The notes under the pieces: generated by a model
The model's input: only the letters and a program-made list of their open reading frames with translations
Databases searched by the model: none
What the model was told of the DNA's origin: nothing
NCBI GenBank assembly: GCA_002900995.3
Contig: CM035304.1
Span: 6,278,134 to 6,342,133, forward strand
Direction: 5' to 3'
Origin: Ganoderma boninense
Lineage: Eukaryota; Basidiomycota; Agaricomycetes; Polyporales; Polyporaceae
Length of the DNA: 64,000 nucleotides
Program-made: the position numbers and the translations under genes
Part shown: piece by piece, positions 34,711 to 46,397 of the stretch
How the letters are laid out: each line of letters begins with the position of its first letter
Numbering within the stretch: position 1 is the stretch's first letter

Positions 34711-36678
34711 ATGGCCAAGCACAGCGCCGCAACCGTTGAGGTCCTCTCGCACCTCAAAAGGTGCCCGAAATGCAAGTATTACGTGGGTGCGGCGGCAATC
34801 TGCAAGGGGAAGGCGAACAAGGCGAACGAAGGTTACTACTACGAGAAGGTGCGGTCGTCCGGATGAGAATCCAATAGACTTGAGCTGACGGTGTTCGTGG
34901 TAGTGCCTCAACAACAGACAACCGGTGCCCGACACCTGTACCTATTTCGCATGGCGAAAGGACCTCGGACGAGGCAAGCGCGAAGGGAAGACGGTCTGTC
35001 TCGGCACACTATGTCAGGGGTCGGGAAAAGCGTCAGTCGTCAACGCGGACTGTACGTTTGGTGTCTGTGCGGGGTGCTGCCGACACCTCCAGCCTCTTCT
35101 CGCCATCGCCATCCCTTGCTGTGTTTCGGATCACCGCAAAGGCGTAGAGTATCCCAAGCCCAGCCCGGCTGGGAAGCGTACGTCTTGCAATCGCCTACAC
35201 GTTATCGATTCGGACTAACGTCGGGCACAGGCCCCGTCGGGCAGGACAAGAAAGGCAGCAAGTCTGCTTCCACTCGTAGGAACAAAGCCGAACCGCAGTC
35301 CCAGTCCGAGGAGGACGTCGAGAAGTCCCTGGTCGACGCTACTACCGACGACGAGCCAGAGATTGTCGAACCAACTCCTGCTCAGTCTGCTCGCGGTCGT
35401 CGCGGTAAGGCCAAACAATCGTCCAAGAAACGCGTCCCCGTCGTGTCCGTCGGCGACACCACCGACGACGAGCCGGAGATCGTCGAGCCCACCCCTTCTC
35501 GTGGCCCCCCCAAACGCGACTCGTACGCCACCCCGGCTAGCCCTGCTTACGTTGGGCGCGTGGAGTCCCTGGACACGGAGCACCGTGTCCGCGTAGAACA
35601 CAACGCGATGAGAGCCAGACAGGCTTTCGCAAAGTCTCACGTCGCCGTCGTAACCTTGCGGTGGTGGTCGATGGTAAGAGCGCGACAATGTGTCTTCAAC
35701 AGCCGACACTGACGTACCATGGGATAGGAGGGCGATGAGCCCGATCTACTCGAAGTCGAGGTCGACAATCCCAGCGTGTTCCATCCAAGGGACATTCCCC
35801 TTCTCGTGCAAGATTACCATTGCGACAAGGAGAAGTTCCAGTACTACGATTCGAAGAAAGGCTTATGGTACACAGGTTCTGCAGGAACCGCGCCTCGCGA
35901 TCTCAAGAAGCTCGGGGATGACGACCTCTGCTACCGGTCATTCGGCGTCAAGTACGGCGAGGGGATGCCTGGCGCCAAGAAGAGACCTCCGCCCGACGAC
36001 GGCTACGGTCCCGAAACACCCCGTCGCCCGCAGTGAGCTCGATCACGATCATCTTCCTGGGCAGACACACTCATTCACGTCTGTAGGCCGCCTTTTAGAG
36101 ACTACCCGCTCACGCCAGATTCTCGGGACCGCCGAGGTGGCTCTCCAGCGACCTCTCCCGCACCCACGAGTTTCACCTTGCTCGAAGAGTCGTGGCTGGC
36201 GGACGGCGGAACAACGGTACTGCAGACGCCCGTGTCGCCTGCGCAACGACGGGAGTCCTTCACCACTGTCAACCTCCTTGAACCCCCCATCGCCGCTCTT
36301 CTCGCGCCATCAGCCGCACAAGGGTATCGGCCCAACGCCCACGCGAGCTCTCAGTCCGGGCCGCTTCCCGATATATCCACGGCGCGGCGTGGATCACGCA
36401 GCGATTGGCCGTTCAGGTACGTATGCGACATGGCCCACGCCTTCCGGCTGATGCGCGAATGGGAAGCTACCCATCCCGGCAGCAAGCCTCGGGAGTCATT
36501 CCCTGCTGTGCTCGGGTTGGAGTACAAGTCCAGTACTTGGAACGACAACTCGCGCGCGTGGTTCGCCGCGGGAGATAAAGAGGGTGAACAGCAACGTTGG
36601 ATCGACCTTGGGCGGACCCCTGATGGCGAGTGGAAACGGTTCATGCATCTTTGGCGCCCGAAAAAAATTGGCATGTGA
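34711..36678 (+). CDS. GRF-like zinc-finger protein with extra Cys cluster and acidic repeats
   Basis: Five exons (34711-34848, 34904-35177, 35231-35673, 35728-36032, 36087-36678), all in phase, give 583 residues. Residues about 10-65 look like a GRF zinc finger, a single-stranded nucleic-acid-binding module: CPKCKYY ... NEGYYYEKC ... CTYFAW, with C-x2-C where the family usually has C-x-C. A second cysteine cluster follows (CLGTLC ... CTFGVCAGCC). The middle is disordered, with two copies of TTDDEPEIVEPTP 35 residues apart. The C-terminal part has two more conserved-looking blocks (YYDSKKGLWYTGSAGTAPRD; YKSSTWNDNSRAWFAAG). Likely nuclear or nucleic-acid associated. No lesion seen. Full function unknown. 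Confidence 0.7.
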
Positions 36679-37023
36679 TGTAGCGCAGTAGGTACATAAA
36701 TAGAAGGCACGTCGTGGAATAGTGATCGACTTATAACATCTTGATGACGGTGTTGTATACCCGACATTGCCCGCCTGGGTTCGCAGCTACTCAAAACCGA
36801 AGAAAAGCCGGACCGCGCGCAGCTACCAAATGTGTTCGAGGCTACAGACGTGCGCCCCACATACACGAGTCGTGACATTATACATGTGGACGCCGGACAT
36901 TGCACGAGCGCGCGCGCCTTATGTTCTGGGGCAGAGAGTTCCAGACGCGTCTGCGAACCAAATGATGAGGTCATCAGGTCTCTCCGTCAGTATACCTGAC
37001 GACAATAACAATATTGGCAGAAC
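36679..37023. other. Convergent intergenic region
   Basis: 345 bp between the stop of the plus-strand zinc-finger gene and the stop of the minus-strand F-box-like gene. It should hold both 3' ends. No element recognised. Confidence 0.5.
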
Positions 37024-38046
37024 TTACAGGCGTTGTGATTCACCAATCTCGATGTTAGGGACGACTCCTGAAGTGAATGGTCCGAAATGCAGGGGTCGGC
37101 CGATGACACATACGTCGGAGAGAGTACTCCGAAGGAGCCAATCCCCTGCGGCACAACCGTAGTCGCAGTCCTCGCCGTTCATCCGCCAAAGTGCCGTCTT
37201 CCCATAAGGGGGATAGTGCCAGTGCGCCATGACCGCGTGATCCACCATGTCGGGTTCAAAGAAGTCGACGAGGGAGCCTTCGTCTCCGTAAGAACGTGGC
37301 TGCCCGGCGCACTGAAACCAGTCGCGCAAGCACACAGTGTTAACCAGATCCTCTGCGTCCGCATCCAATTCCCCGTGAACGGCGTCGAGGGCAAATGGCC
37401 GAGGAGGGAAGGCGACATCGGCCGACCAGGCGGAATGACGAAACCCGGCTCGCAGCTCGATCAGCAATACACGGGTGTCCTCGTCGTCCGTGAGAGCAAC
37501 TGAAGCCACCCCGGTACGATTGAGGGTAAGGTCACGGTACGCGCATCCGAAGGAGAACTCGTCCATGTAGTTGCACAGTGACGTACTGGGATAATGGGCC
37601 ATCTGCGTGAACGGGGAGTCGGTATGCGAGCAGATGATGCGGATGAGCTGCCCGGAAGGGGAGATGTAGAGGTACGCAGTGGGTGCATCGCGGTCCAGCC
37701 GAGGCCATGCGTTCTGTGGCCACGCGCGTTGAATGAGAGGGTGGGTGTCGAAGTCGCCAAGGAGGTCATCGCTATATCCAGCCGAGACTGCGACCTCCAA
37801 TTCGTCGCTGAGGAGTGAATTATTTCGCATGACGAACGCCAGCGCGGCTTCACCAGTGATGACAGCTTGGCTGCGGGCCAGCATGCGGAGGAACCCCGGA
37901 GCATTGGGCCAGTAACGTTTGATGATCGCGTCGCGCTCACGCTTGAGTGTAGCGGAGACGCGGTCGCGGAAATGGAAGCATGTACCTCCAAGCGCAAGCA
38001 GAGAGACGATATCCAAGATGTCTTCTATCTCACGCTGGAGATCCAT
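37024..38046 (-). CDS. F-box-like protein, single exon, 340 residues
   Basis: The N-terminus (LQREIEDILDIVSLLALGGT, then CFHFRDRVSATLKRERDAII) has the helix pattern of a degenerate basidiomycete F-box. It is followed by a region I associate with the same protein group (FLRMLARSQAVITGEAALAF). The rest contains YLYISPSGQLIRIICSHTDS and WFQCAGQPRSYGDEGSLVDF. No introns, unlike its neighbours. Expected to be cytosolic or nuclear, possibly a substrate receptor of an SCF ligase, but the N-terminal match is weak. A 42-bp piece of this gene (37699-37740) recurs inverted at 25729-25770. Confidence 0.55.
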   Translation of the reverse strand: MDLQREIEDILDIVSLLALGGTCFHFRDRVSATLKRERDAIIKRYWPNAPGFLRMLARSQAVITGEAALAFVMRNNSLLSDELEVAVSAGYSDDLLGDFDTHPLIQRAWPQNAWPRLDRDAPTAYLYISPSGQLIRIICSHTDSPFTQMAHYPSTSLCNYMDEFSFGCAYRDLTLNRTGVASVALTDDEDTRVLLIELRAGFRHSAWSADVAFPPRPFALDAVHGELDADAEDLVNTVCLRDWFQCAGQPRSYGDEGSLVDFFEPDMVDHAVMAHWHYPPYGKTALWRMNGEDCDYGCAAGDWLLRSTLSDVCVIGRPLHFGPFTSGVVPNIEIGESQRL

Positions 38047-38636
38047 GGGAAGGCTAGGTAAGCTCGTGAGTCAGATGCATACAAGGGCTACACTGGGAGG
38101 TACCTGATCAGAGCGAGTGTGCTTTGGACTGCCATGTTGTAAAGTAGTACGTGTACGCGTGTGGACGAAGCGTAGGGACTGGGCAAGGCCGCCACGGGTG
38201 TGCAGACTCTAGAGGCAATCCTGACCAAGTGGCATCGCACTTTCTCGACGCTTATTCCTCCGCGCCCGGCGCTGGATCTAAAAATTTTGCGATTTTTCAC
38301 TGATAATCCTGTGTTCAGTCGCCGTACAGTCTACATGCCTGCATATATGTAGTCTAATATTGTCTTCGGTCACACCATTAGTATTCCCGCACAGACTATC
38401 GACGCTAACTTCCAATACCCTTCCGCATGAATGCGGTTTGCCTGGCGAGGGCCCGCGAATTGTAGTACACGAACCCAGCATGCAACGTCGACTGATATGA
38501 GTGATTCCCCCCCCCCTGTAAACGCGCGGTTTTCCACGTCATTCCTGGACGAGAGAGAGACTACTGCCGTCCCGATGATGTGCAAGCGCCCTGGCGCGAA
38601 CACACTCCGGGATGACTATCCCGGTCTGGGGTCTGG
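38047..38636. other. Intergenic stretch
   Basis: About 0.6 kb upstream of the F-box-like gene (its promoter side) and downstream of the minus-strand gene that stops at 38637. No further feature seen. Confidence 0.45.
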
Positions 38637-39212
38637 CTACGGCTTGCTGTGGAAAGTGGTGATAACGTTCAATGCATGAGCTGGGCTGGAGAAGCAGTGA
38701 CGAACCGGTAACTGCTGTGCGACCCACGTGGTGAGCAAGGAGAGCAGGATTTCACCCTTGACGGCGCGTTGCATGCCGAAGTGACGACCCACTGCGCCAA
38801 GAAGGAGATATCCCTTCATGAAAGCAGGCCACATCGCCTCACAACGCGTCTCGTCGACTTGAGAAAACCAGTTGAGGGCTTGACATAGCGTCCATAGCAT
38901 CAGCCACTGGTCGCAATTGAGACCGGGAGCTCCAGGCCACTCCCGTATCAACTGCCAGGTTACGGGCCAACGATGCGCTACCCGAGCCTCAGCCAGCGTG
39001 AATGGCAGCATGATCTGGGCAAGACAATAGAGTCATGGCGTGTATGTTAACAAGAGTGGACTACGCACTGTGAACGACGCGATATGGGGGTGATGTAGTT
39101 CTATTTTGACGTGACCCATGCGCTCGTCGAACGTGTCAGTAACCAACGACTTGAGGAAGATGGAGGCTTCTGCCACTGTGGAAGGGAGTTCAGGGATGTG
39201 GTGGTCGGCCAT
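38637..39212 (-). CDS. Small protein of unknown function, two exons, 173 residues
   Basis: Exons 39069-39212 and 38637-39014 join in phase over a 54-bp intron (GTGCGT...CCCAG). The start is MADHHIPELPSTVAEASIFL. The second exon is helical and Trp-rich (WPVTWQLIREWPGAPG, CDQWLMLWTLCQALNWF, AVKGEILLSLLTTWVAQQLP). No signal peptide or clear membrane helix. Its last part shares a loose pattern (WP-F-...-G-...-GE-...-W-...-P) with the end of the protein at 46398-47168, so the two may be distant relatives. Function unknown. Confidence 0.5.
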
Positions 39213-39890
39213 TTAGAAGAAATGACGGATGGTGAACGGACGAAGACTCATCGACTGTTTTGGGGCCAAACGTCGTCGTGCCCAGATCGGCAGCGACATT
39301 GAAGCCGATATCATGGTCATGCGCAGTGGACTGTACTTACTCAGAGCATTTGAACCATGCCTGGCATGAGAACGCATAATTTAACCTAGAGAAATCGAGG
39401 TGTAAATCATAAAATGGGCGTGGCTGGTGAAATGTGGAATTCTTCATAGGCCACCGATTTGACATTAGTCCACGAAAACTCTCAGGAATTAAATCGGTCC
39501 TCCCAGGCTTGGTTTATTCGTGCGATAGGTGTGAAAGGCAACGCTGATGGCGGTTCAAAACGCCCATGGCAAGTTGTAGTCTGTGTTGCTGAGTGAAGCA
39601 CAACAATAATTATCATCCGGAATGGCACTCAACAGTTGTTAAGTATTTCGCACGTTCGCACTTCATCGGCCCGAAGCAATGAATTGGTATGGTGCACTAT
39701 GGTACACTGCATATGTCATCGGAGAATGCCAGCTGAAATCAGATTGCTTGATAAGCATCACATGTGAGGCACGATAACTGCAGCAACAGAAGCGCCGGCA
39801 TCCTAGCACAAGATCGCCAGTTTTCCGCATCTACGACTTGTCTGTCCTGTGAGGTATGGCAAAACAAGTTTCCCCACGGGTATGATTACA
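39213..39890. other. Intergenic stretch, AT-richer than its surroundings
   Basis: About 0.7 kb with few open frames and more A and T than the flanking genes. No terminal repeats or motif recognised. Confidence 0.45.
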
Positions 39891-42800
39891 ATGGCTTACA
39901 GCCGTCAGGTAGACCATAAATCGAGTTTAAGGCTTAGCATCGATGAGCATATCCGGAGACATCCACACGATGGACCACTGGTACGGTGGCGGGACAAGCT
40001 GTGGTGTCGGGTTATGACTGCTAACGTGACAACCCCAGGCGCAACGAATGTTACACGTTCTCCGATGAAAATATGCGGATCTTTACTGTGACGAATTGCC
40101 CTCCCATCATTCACCCGATCGCCACTAAGGCCGATGGAGATTTCCTCGCTAAACGCTCCCTTGGCAGCCTCCAACAACCCCAAATTAGCACCAACAGGTT
40201 CCCTGAAATTTCCTTTTTGCTCTACAAACTTCCGCCTGCAGACCCCCTCCTTGCGCGCCTCTCTATAGATCTCACCGCCGTAACCGCTACCTGTTACGAA
40301 GGTGGCTGGGCACTGGAGGATACAGTGCGGAATGCATGGATTGCTCTCGAAAAGGGACTCTTGCATATTTCTGAACTACTTCTGACATCTTCCGAGCAGA
40401 GCTCCGTTGGCACTTCTGGGCGATACGCTATCCGGTCTCAGGAACACTGGCCCCCACCTGAAGACTACGGATATCGGAAAATGCACAGTTCCGCGCGCGC
40501 CGCCGACACTTCGATCAGGTGTGCTCATGCAGCGTTCCAAATTCTTGCTGCCCGATGTTCCTTGGCTATTGCGCTCTGGCAGTTTCCAGCTGCCGATCGG
40601 GGACGCGTCCCTGATCTGTCATCCTCGCACTTTGATCCAGTCGCAGCCACAGTCGTTCCAGATTGGATTCCATTCCTCCGACGAGCAAACGTACCACAAT
40701 CCTGGCTTGACGCGCTCACCAACTCCGTGCTGTCAGACTTCTCCATCAATCTACGCTAAGGCTGAACGTAGGTCAACCTATGGTTGATTGGGATCTGTAC
40801 CTGCAGGTTTGGCCACTTTCAAAAGCTTGATTGGGATCTGTATGAATCAAATCAACTTTTCACCTACAACCTACAGGTAGCAAACCTATAAGTTATAGGT
40901 CAAGTCATTGATTTGATTTGAATACTAAATATAGTATTTTCTCAGCTACTGTTAAAGATTTTGGTCTATTATTGAGTGTTAGTAGTCTTTTTTATGCTAG
41001 AAATATGCTTATATATGCAGTATTAAGCTATACAAGGACAATTTATTAACTAAAGCCTTCAATTTATACTATTTTTGCTTGTTGAAGTGTGAATCAACCT
41101 ACAAGTGACCCATACCCAAACCTACAGATCCAGGTCACTTTTTTCAAGATGCCTGATTCAGATTTGTGGCTGATTCATAGCACAAGTACCTGTAACCTAC
41201 AAATCACAACCTATAGGTAAATATCCAGGTTCAAGCCAGGTTGAACTGCATGAAACCTGGACCTATGTTCAGCCTTAATCTACGCATTGGCACCGTATTC
41301 AATCCCAATGATTGTCCATGGCTTCCTATAATCGCGGTGCTGAAGGCGGCCAATGTACCTGTTTTTGTTTTCTGGCCTGATGAGATGGCGACCCAGAGAT
41401 GCGTAGCTGAGCATCTGTTTATGAAGATGTTTTCCCCAAGCACACACGATACTAGCCTGGCTGTCACCAACCTACCTGCAGGCCAGCCGCGGATCGTCAC
41501 CTTATGTCGTGATAGCGATACATGACCACTGCCCGACTATGCCGTGCTCGACAACAGCACCCCCCCCTTCGGACCATATCAGCTGCCACGGGAGTCCAGA
41601 CTGGACTTCTTCGCCCGAAGGGAACGGTACCGAGCCGACCAGATACGTCAAGAATCAATGTATCAGAAGCAGCGACGTCACGAGCGGGAGTCGCATGCGA
41701 GCTCCGGTCATCCCCCCCATCGCCGGTCTCGAGTTTATCTGTGGGTGAAACCAGAACTCATATTTCCCGATTTGAGTCCGCGATGGATAGAATTTGAATA
41801 TCGCTATCCCATACCTCCACCCGCTGTTCGGAGCCTATGGATGGTGCACCCGACGAGCCTTAGGCAATACAACTCCTTCTTCGACGAGTGGGATCTCTGG
41901 TTCCCTGTTGGATGGGGCGCAACCCAAGATGATGCCATGAACTCCACCCGTGCCACCCAAGACAGCTCCAATGCGTCCCTCATGGCCGTTGCATCGCGAG
42001 TCAGCCACGATACACTTCTTCCTGATGAACACGACCTCTTGAATCCCACCCCCGACAATCGCGAGAGCCGAGACGTTGATCACCCTCGCAACTACATACT
42101 GCATTCCTGGTACGGAATTCAGCTGGCCGACACACGACTCTTCGCAGGAGTGGATTATACGACCTTCGCGCATGATATTTGGCACATATTTGGGGAGACC
42201 AGGGACCGGTTCCCCTCTGACGAAGCAGTCAGAAAGTGCCTGGCTGGGTGGGCATCAGCCGTCATGACGCGCGCATGGAGCTCAGAGTCTCTCGGAACCT
42301 CCTGGGACCTCGATCCCCGCAGCCCCTGTTATCTACTGTCTGCTGAATCCCCCGATCCCCGCCTCACAGTGTCGGTCGTGCGCCAGCGGACTCCTGATCG
42401 GAAAGATGATCCAGACTGCGCACAGCGTTGGGTGAAGATGACATTCCACCAAGATCCCGACGATCAAAAGTGGTCGCTCTTGACCACTGCAATGGGCGCT
42501 CTACTCCTCCTGCGGCGCGTTTCAGAAACGACCACGAGTGCGGAGGCGCTCCACACTTTGCTTTGCTCGGGGATTCCTGTACGGACGGGCACATGGATCA
42601 AACGCCCACCTGCGCAGGCCGTGTTGAAGAAACCGCTACTATCACTACGCCGCCTGCAGGCACCTTGGCGCAAGAGAGGAGAGCGGCCCACCATCCAGGA
42701 TTACGACGCTTACTATCAACGCGTCCTCGAACTGTGTCACACTCCGCACATGCGTGCGGCTTGGCTGAAAGGGGGAATCGTTTGGCGAATCATGTCGGAG

Positions 42801-43313
42801 GTCACCGGGAAGCACCCCCAAACCGATCTCGGCTTGCCGGACATAGACGCACTGCAGAATGGACCGAGTGGTGAAACGGACCATTACCAAGCCGTGACCC
42901 TGGATTCAGAGCATGCTGGGTTCTATGACGACTGGTTGTCCAGGGCGGAGCTGGACATCATAGCTGGGGTGGTCAGGGTCTACACAGGTCAGTAACAGCC
43001 ACAGACGTCTGCCATGCTGGGTTAACCTCTTTGATCAGGGCACGGAGACCAGACAGAAGATGCTTCGTGGTGGCCCAAGCACTCCATGTGGGTCAAAGCA
43101 GCGGGGTACACCGGAATATGGTCACCTTCTGATGAGCGGTGGTTCCAACGCCGCCTGGCGGATATCCTGGAGGGGAGGGAAGGTCCGCTCAATGCCGGAG
43201 AGTGGAAAAACAAGATGAAGCGACAGAAAAAGGCTGGAAAACTAGCGGAGGTCGTTGAGAGCCGATCATGGGAATTCATTTATCGCAATGTGGAGGAAAG
43301 GGGGACGGACTAG
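39891..43313 (+). pseudogene. Large multi-copy Agaricomycete gene of unknown function, interrupted by a MITE
   Basis: I recognise the layout of a protein family abundant in Agaricomycete genomes with no assigned function. The N-terminal part runs from about MAYSRQVDHK to GATNVTRSP. After a frame change near 40075 it continues with FLLYKLPPADPLLARLSIDL and VVPDWIPFLRRANVPQSWLD. A 521-bp element then sits in the exon at 40757-41277. Past it come IGTVFNPNDCPWLP and VPVFVFWPDE. A further shift or intron lies near the C-run at 41558-41566, followed by RESRLDFFARRERYRAD, YNSFFDEWDLWF and GGIVWRIMSEVTGKH. An intron at 42988-43038 leads to a last exon with SWWPKHSMWVKAAGYTGIWS and ERWFQRRLADILEGREG. 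With the insertion and two frame problems it cannot make the full protein. Confidence 0.65.
40757..41277. mobile_element. Non-autonomous hAT-type MITE with 8-bp target duplication
   Basis: The 521-bp element is AT-rich against GC-rich host exon. Its ends are inverted repeats: TAAGGCTGAACGTAGGTC on the left and the reverse complement of TAAGGCTGAACATAGGTC on the right (17 of 18 match). The octamer ATCTACGC stands directly on both sides (40749-40756 and 41278-41285). Eight-base duplication and ends of the form TAAGG fit the hAT superfamily rule (known). The interior has no long frame but several short motifs around AACCTATAGGT in both orientations, as subterminal repeats of hAT elements often show. 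Without the element and one octamer copy, the host exon reads straight through (SINLR then IGTVFN). Confidence 0.9.
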
Positions 43314-43424
43314 ATTTTTTATGTCTAAATGTGCTCGTAAATCGAATGATCTTGCGAACGTGCGCTTGGCAACGGATTCGTTTGCTCGTGCTACAAATAT
43401 AGACAAACATAACTGGGGTCGCTA

Positions 43425-45709
43425 TCAACTGTGCGATCCCTTCAACTCCTCGACGGGAACCAGGCGAGGACGCCGCTGTCGTGCTGTCAGCTCGCAGATG
43501 CGAACTTCGTTGTGCACGGAGATCATTTCATCTAGGAAGAAGTTAAAATGCACCTCGGACATCTCCCGGACGATCGGCAGGAACTTGGCGAACCACACGT
43601 TGATCTGCTCGCATGCCGAGGAGTTGAAGATCCACTCATCTTCTTCCCCGATCAGCTCGGGAAATCCAGCCGGATTACAGTGGTCCTGACAGTAGCGATC
43701 AGACTGACGATGTTTCCTCACCGCGTGGAACACGTCGACTGGGAAACCCATGCGGAGGAGATGCTCATCGTCAACGTTGACGAGGTGTGAAAGCAGCTTG
43801 CAGTTGTTGTCGAAGAACAAGAACGAGGGTCGCGAGGCTGGGAAATGCTGCGGGAATGTCGCGTTCAAGAAGAGCTGATTAACGAAATAAGTGGAAGCGC
43901 ACACCATGATATACGGATACTTACCCTGCAATTGGGAAGGGACTCGGCTTCGTAGAACGTGGCGCGCGAGATGACGATGCCGCACGGACGCACGAGCAAT
44001 TGTTCGTTATGAGTCCATCATCGAGTGAGCGTAGACTTGACCTTTGGCTGGCGTGCGTTGGACTTCTTTCGTTGGACATTGGAGGTCCAAGCCGGATCGT
44101 CCAAGTCGGGATCGTCGAGCAAGTTTGATGTGTCGTCTACTGAGGGCACTGCACGGATGGTCGAAGCGACGTCCCTCGCCTGCAGACGGCGCTTCAACTC
44201 AAACATGGCACGACCTTTGCGTCGCCTGTCTTCTTCTATTTTGCGATGGGCTGCAGTCGCGCAGGTCCGTTTACCTTCCGCACAAGGCAGCGCACAACCC
44301 TGAATGGCGCACACCGAGTCGAGCGCGCGATGAGCCTCGCAAAACCTATCTCGCGGGGAACGTAGTCGCTGCGTGCAGTGATAGACATGGCAGCGTGGGT
44401 GTCCGATACACACGCCGTCCATGACACATGCCGACACGCGAGCTGTAAAGTTATCAGATGTTGCCCGATTATGTTTAATGAGGTACTCACCCCACGTACG
44501 CCCATCACACGTAGGATCGGCAACTTTGACAATGTGCTCGCAGTCGTCGCACGCATGCGCCCACTCGGCTTGTCCGACGCCCACCATCTCCTCGTTCCGC
44601 GACTGTAAAGCCGCCGCGATACGGTCCAACTGTTCGCCGTGGTGTGGCAGTCGCAGGCACGTCTGAGAACGTGAGTGATGCAGAAGCAGCGCGTTAATGT
44701 AAAACGCGTTCCACACGATCTCGGATGTCATCTTGGGTGACCCGTGTTCCGACATCCGCAACGAGAGGTTGTAAATCTTGGCGCACCCGTCACCAGAGGC
44801 ACTAGAAGTCTTTTGAGAATAACGCTCCAGGTTACGAATTATCAACGGGCGACGAACTGTGCGAAGGCCATCTGGTGCCTGAACAACCTGGTCAAGTCGT
44901 CTTCCACATACGAGTGTCTTGTGACCTCCAGGAATTTAGGAACTCCAGGATAGTACGTGCGAATGGATGAAGAGGACTCCGCGTTGCACACGGAGTAGTT
45001 CGGTCTGTATGTCGTTTTGCAACCTTCAACCAGATGCCTATTGAGCGAATCAAGGAGCTAGTAAGGATAGCTTGCCTTACCGCGACAATACAGCGTGATA
45101 ATCTTTATAGGTAGCACGCCTCTCCCGTGCGAGAATAAAGTGCCGAGGAACTCCTTGCGATTGCCACCCAAAGGTCGGCCTCGCTGTGGGCAATCCTCAC
45201 ATGTACACGATCGGACTGGTGCGATCATGACCTCGACGCCTGTAACCCGTGAGATCGCGGACAGAAGTGAAATCTCAACACGCACCCAGACCAAACTCGG
45301 GCGCGTTGCGAGCGAGATGGGCATCGACTGAGGGGTCTTGCGGAGCATGCTCCGTGGTCTCGAATTGATGAAGTAAGAGATCACCCGTTGCTGCCCATAG
45401 CGTTGATATCTCGTCATAAGATAAGCCCAAGTTCAAGGCCAGCACGTCCCGAATGTTGCTTGCTAGGGCAGGGACCCCCTGGTGACGACGAGGTGCTGTA
45501 GTCACAATGAGGGGTAGGTAGCGAGTGATGACGTTCACAAAATGTGATAGTTTGTCGAAAGTAAGCTTGGCAAAGAGCTCTTCATCTCTCGACAGGCGAC
45601 TGAGGATTATAGGCAAAGATAGCATCGCGCGAGCAAGGATGGATGGAATAGGAGGGAATGATGACGGGCGGGGCAAATACAACGTGAAAGCGTCTACTCG
45701 CAAAGGCAT
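43425..45709 (-). pseudogene. KDZ (Kyakuja-type) transposase gene with an in-frame stop
   Basis: Transposase of the Kyakuja-Dileera-Zisupton superfamily, recognised by its cysteine clusters and order. Exon 1 (start MPLRVDAFTLYLP near 45709) is helical. A CxC5-like block follows after a 46-bp intron (RSCTCEDCPQRGRPLGG ... ITLYC). A third exon gives TYRPNYSVC, SIRTYYPGVPKFLEV and, after another intron, GDGCAKIYNLSLR. The CxC6-like block carries VSACVMDGVCIGHPRC ... HCTQRL ... FCEAHR ... CALPC. Then WTHNEQLLVRPCG is preceded in frame by TGA (44018-44020). The catalytic-type C-terminal part follows (LFLNATFP, FLFFDNNCKLLSHL, FNSSACEQINVWFAKF). Splice sites otherwise look sound, so the stop may be a recent nonsense mutation. 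Terminal inverted repeats of a whole element were not found by eye. Confidence 0.85.
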
Positions 45710-46397
45710 GTCGAGGGATCGTGTGTCGTAGCTAGGGCATTTGTTACACACAGCATGTGGATGCGGACATGCACCATGTAGATGGCCAATTCTGTTCGAG
45801 GTGGGATGACGCTGGTTGTATGTGAAAGGGGACGGTGTCTGGGCACCCGATCAACCCATCCACTCTATTGGCCGGGCCTGGCTCTGCGAGAGCAGTGCAA
45901 TGGTGGGGATTGGCGTTCTTCGGTAACGGACATAGAACGCCACGGATTGTTGTATGAACAGCACAGCTTGTGTGTGCACATGCAGGACGCGTGGCAATAT
46001 ACCCATGGCGAAGGTACGTTTGTCCGTGCCGTGGGTACCACAAGTTTGCCACGTGTGATTGCTCGGGCCGGAGGTCGAAGCTCCTCAAGCGATGCATGCA
46101 TGCGTGACGGCCATGCATGGGGCAGGTGGACGGTGTTCGTCATGCAGGTTACGCAGGGGTAGCGTTCCTGGAAATTTTTTTTTGCAACGTGGTCCCACGC
46201 TGGTTAAGGTCGATGTCGCACATGAGATGTCACACAATTTTCATCCTGAAAACTTAGCATGCTTCAACCTTCAACCGTAATTAATACCAAACTGTTGACA
46301 ATGTCGGGTTACAGTACACTAAGATAGGCTTGCAAGACAACAAGACAACGGACGCCGAATTCCCGCTTGGGTAGCAATCTGGGGGAGTGCGGCACCA
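45710..46397. other. Intergenic stretch
   Basis: About 0.7 kb upstream of the KDZ gene. Open frames lie in several registers on both strands at 45744-46162 without a motif; style and composition resemble the decayed repeat at 22 kb (short CATG- and CACG-rich words). Could be repeat-derived. Confidence 0.35.

Noticed and set aside
26493..45709. Starship-type giant element
   Set aside because: No tyrosine-recombinase captain gene was recognised, and the only transposase present is of the KDZ type.
43425..45709. Complete KDZ transposon with defined ends
   Set aside because: No matching terminal inverted repeats or target duplications found by eye on either side.
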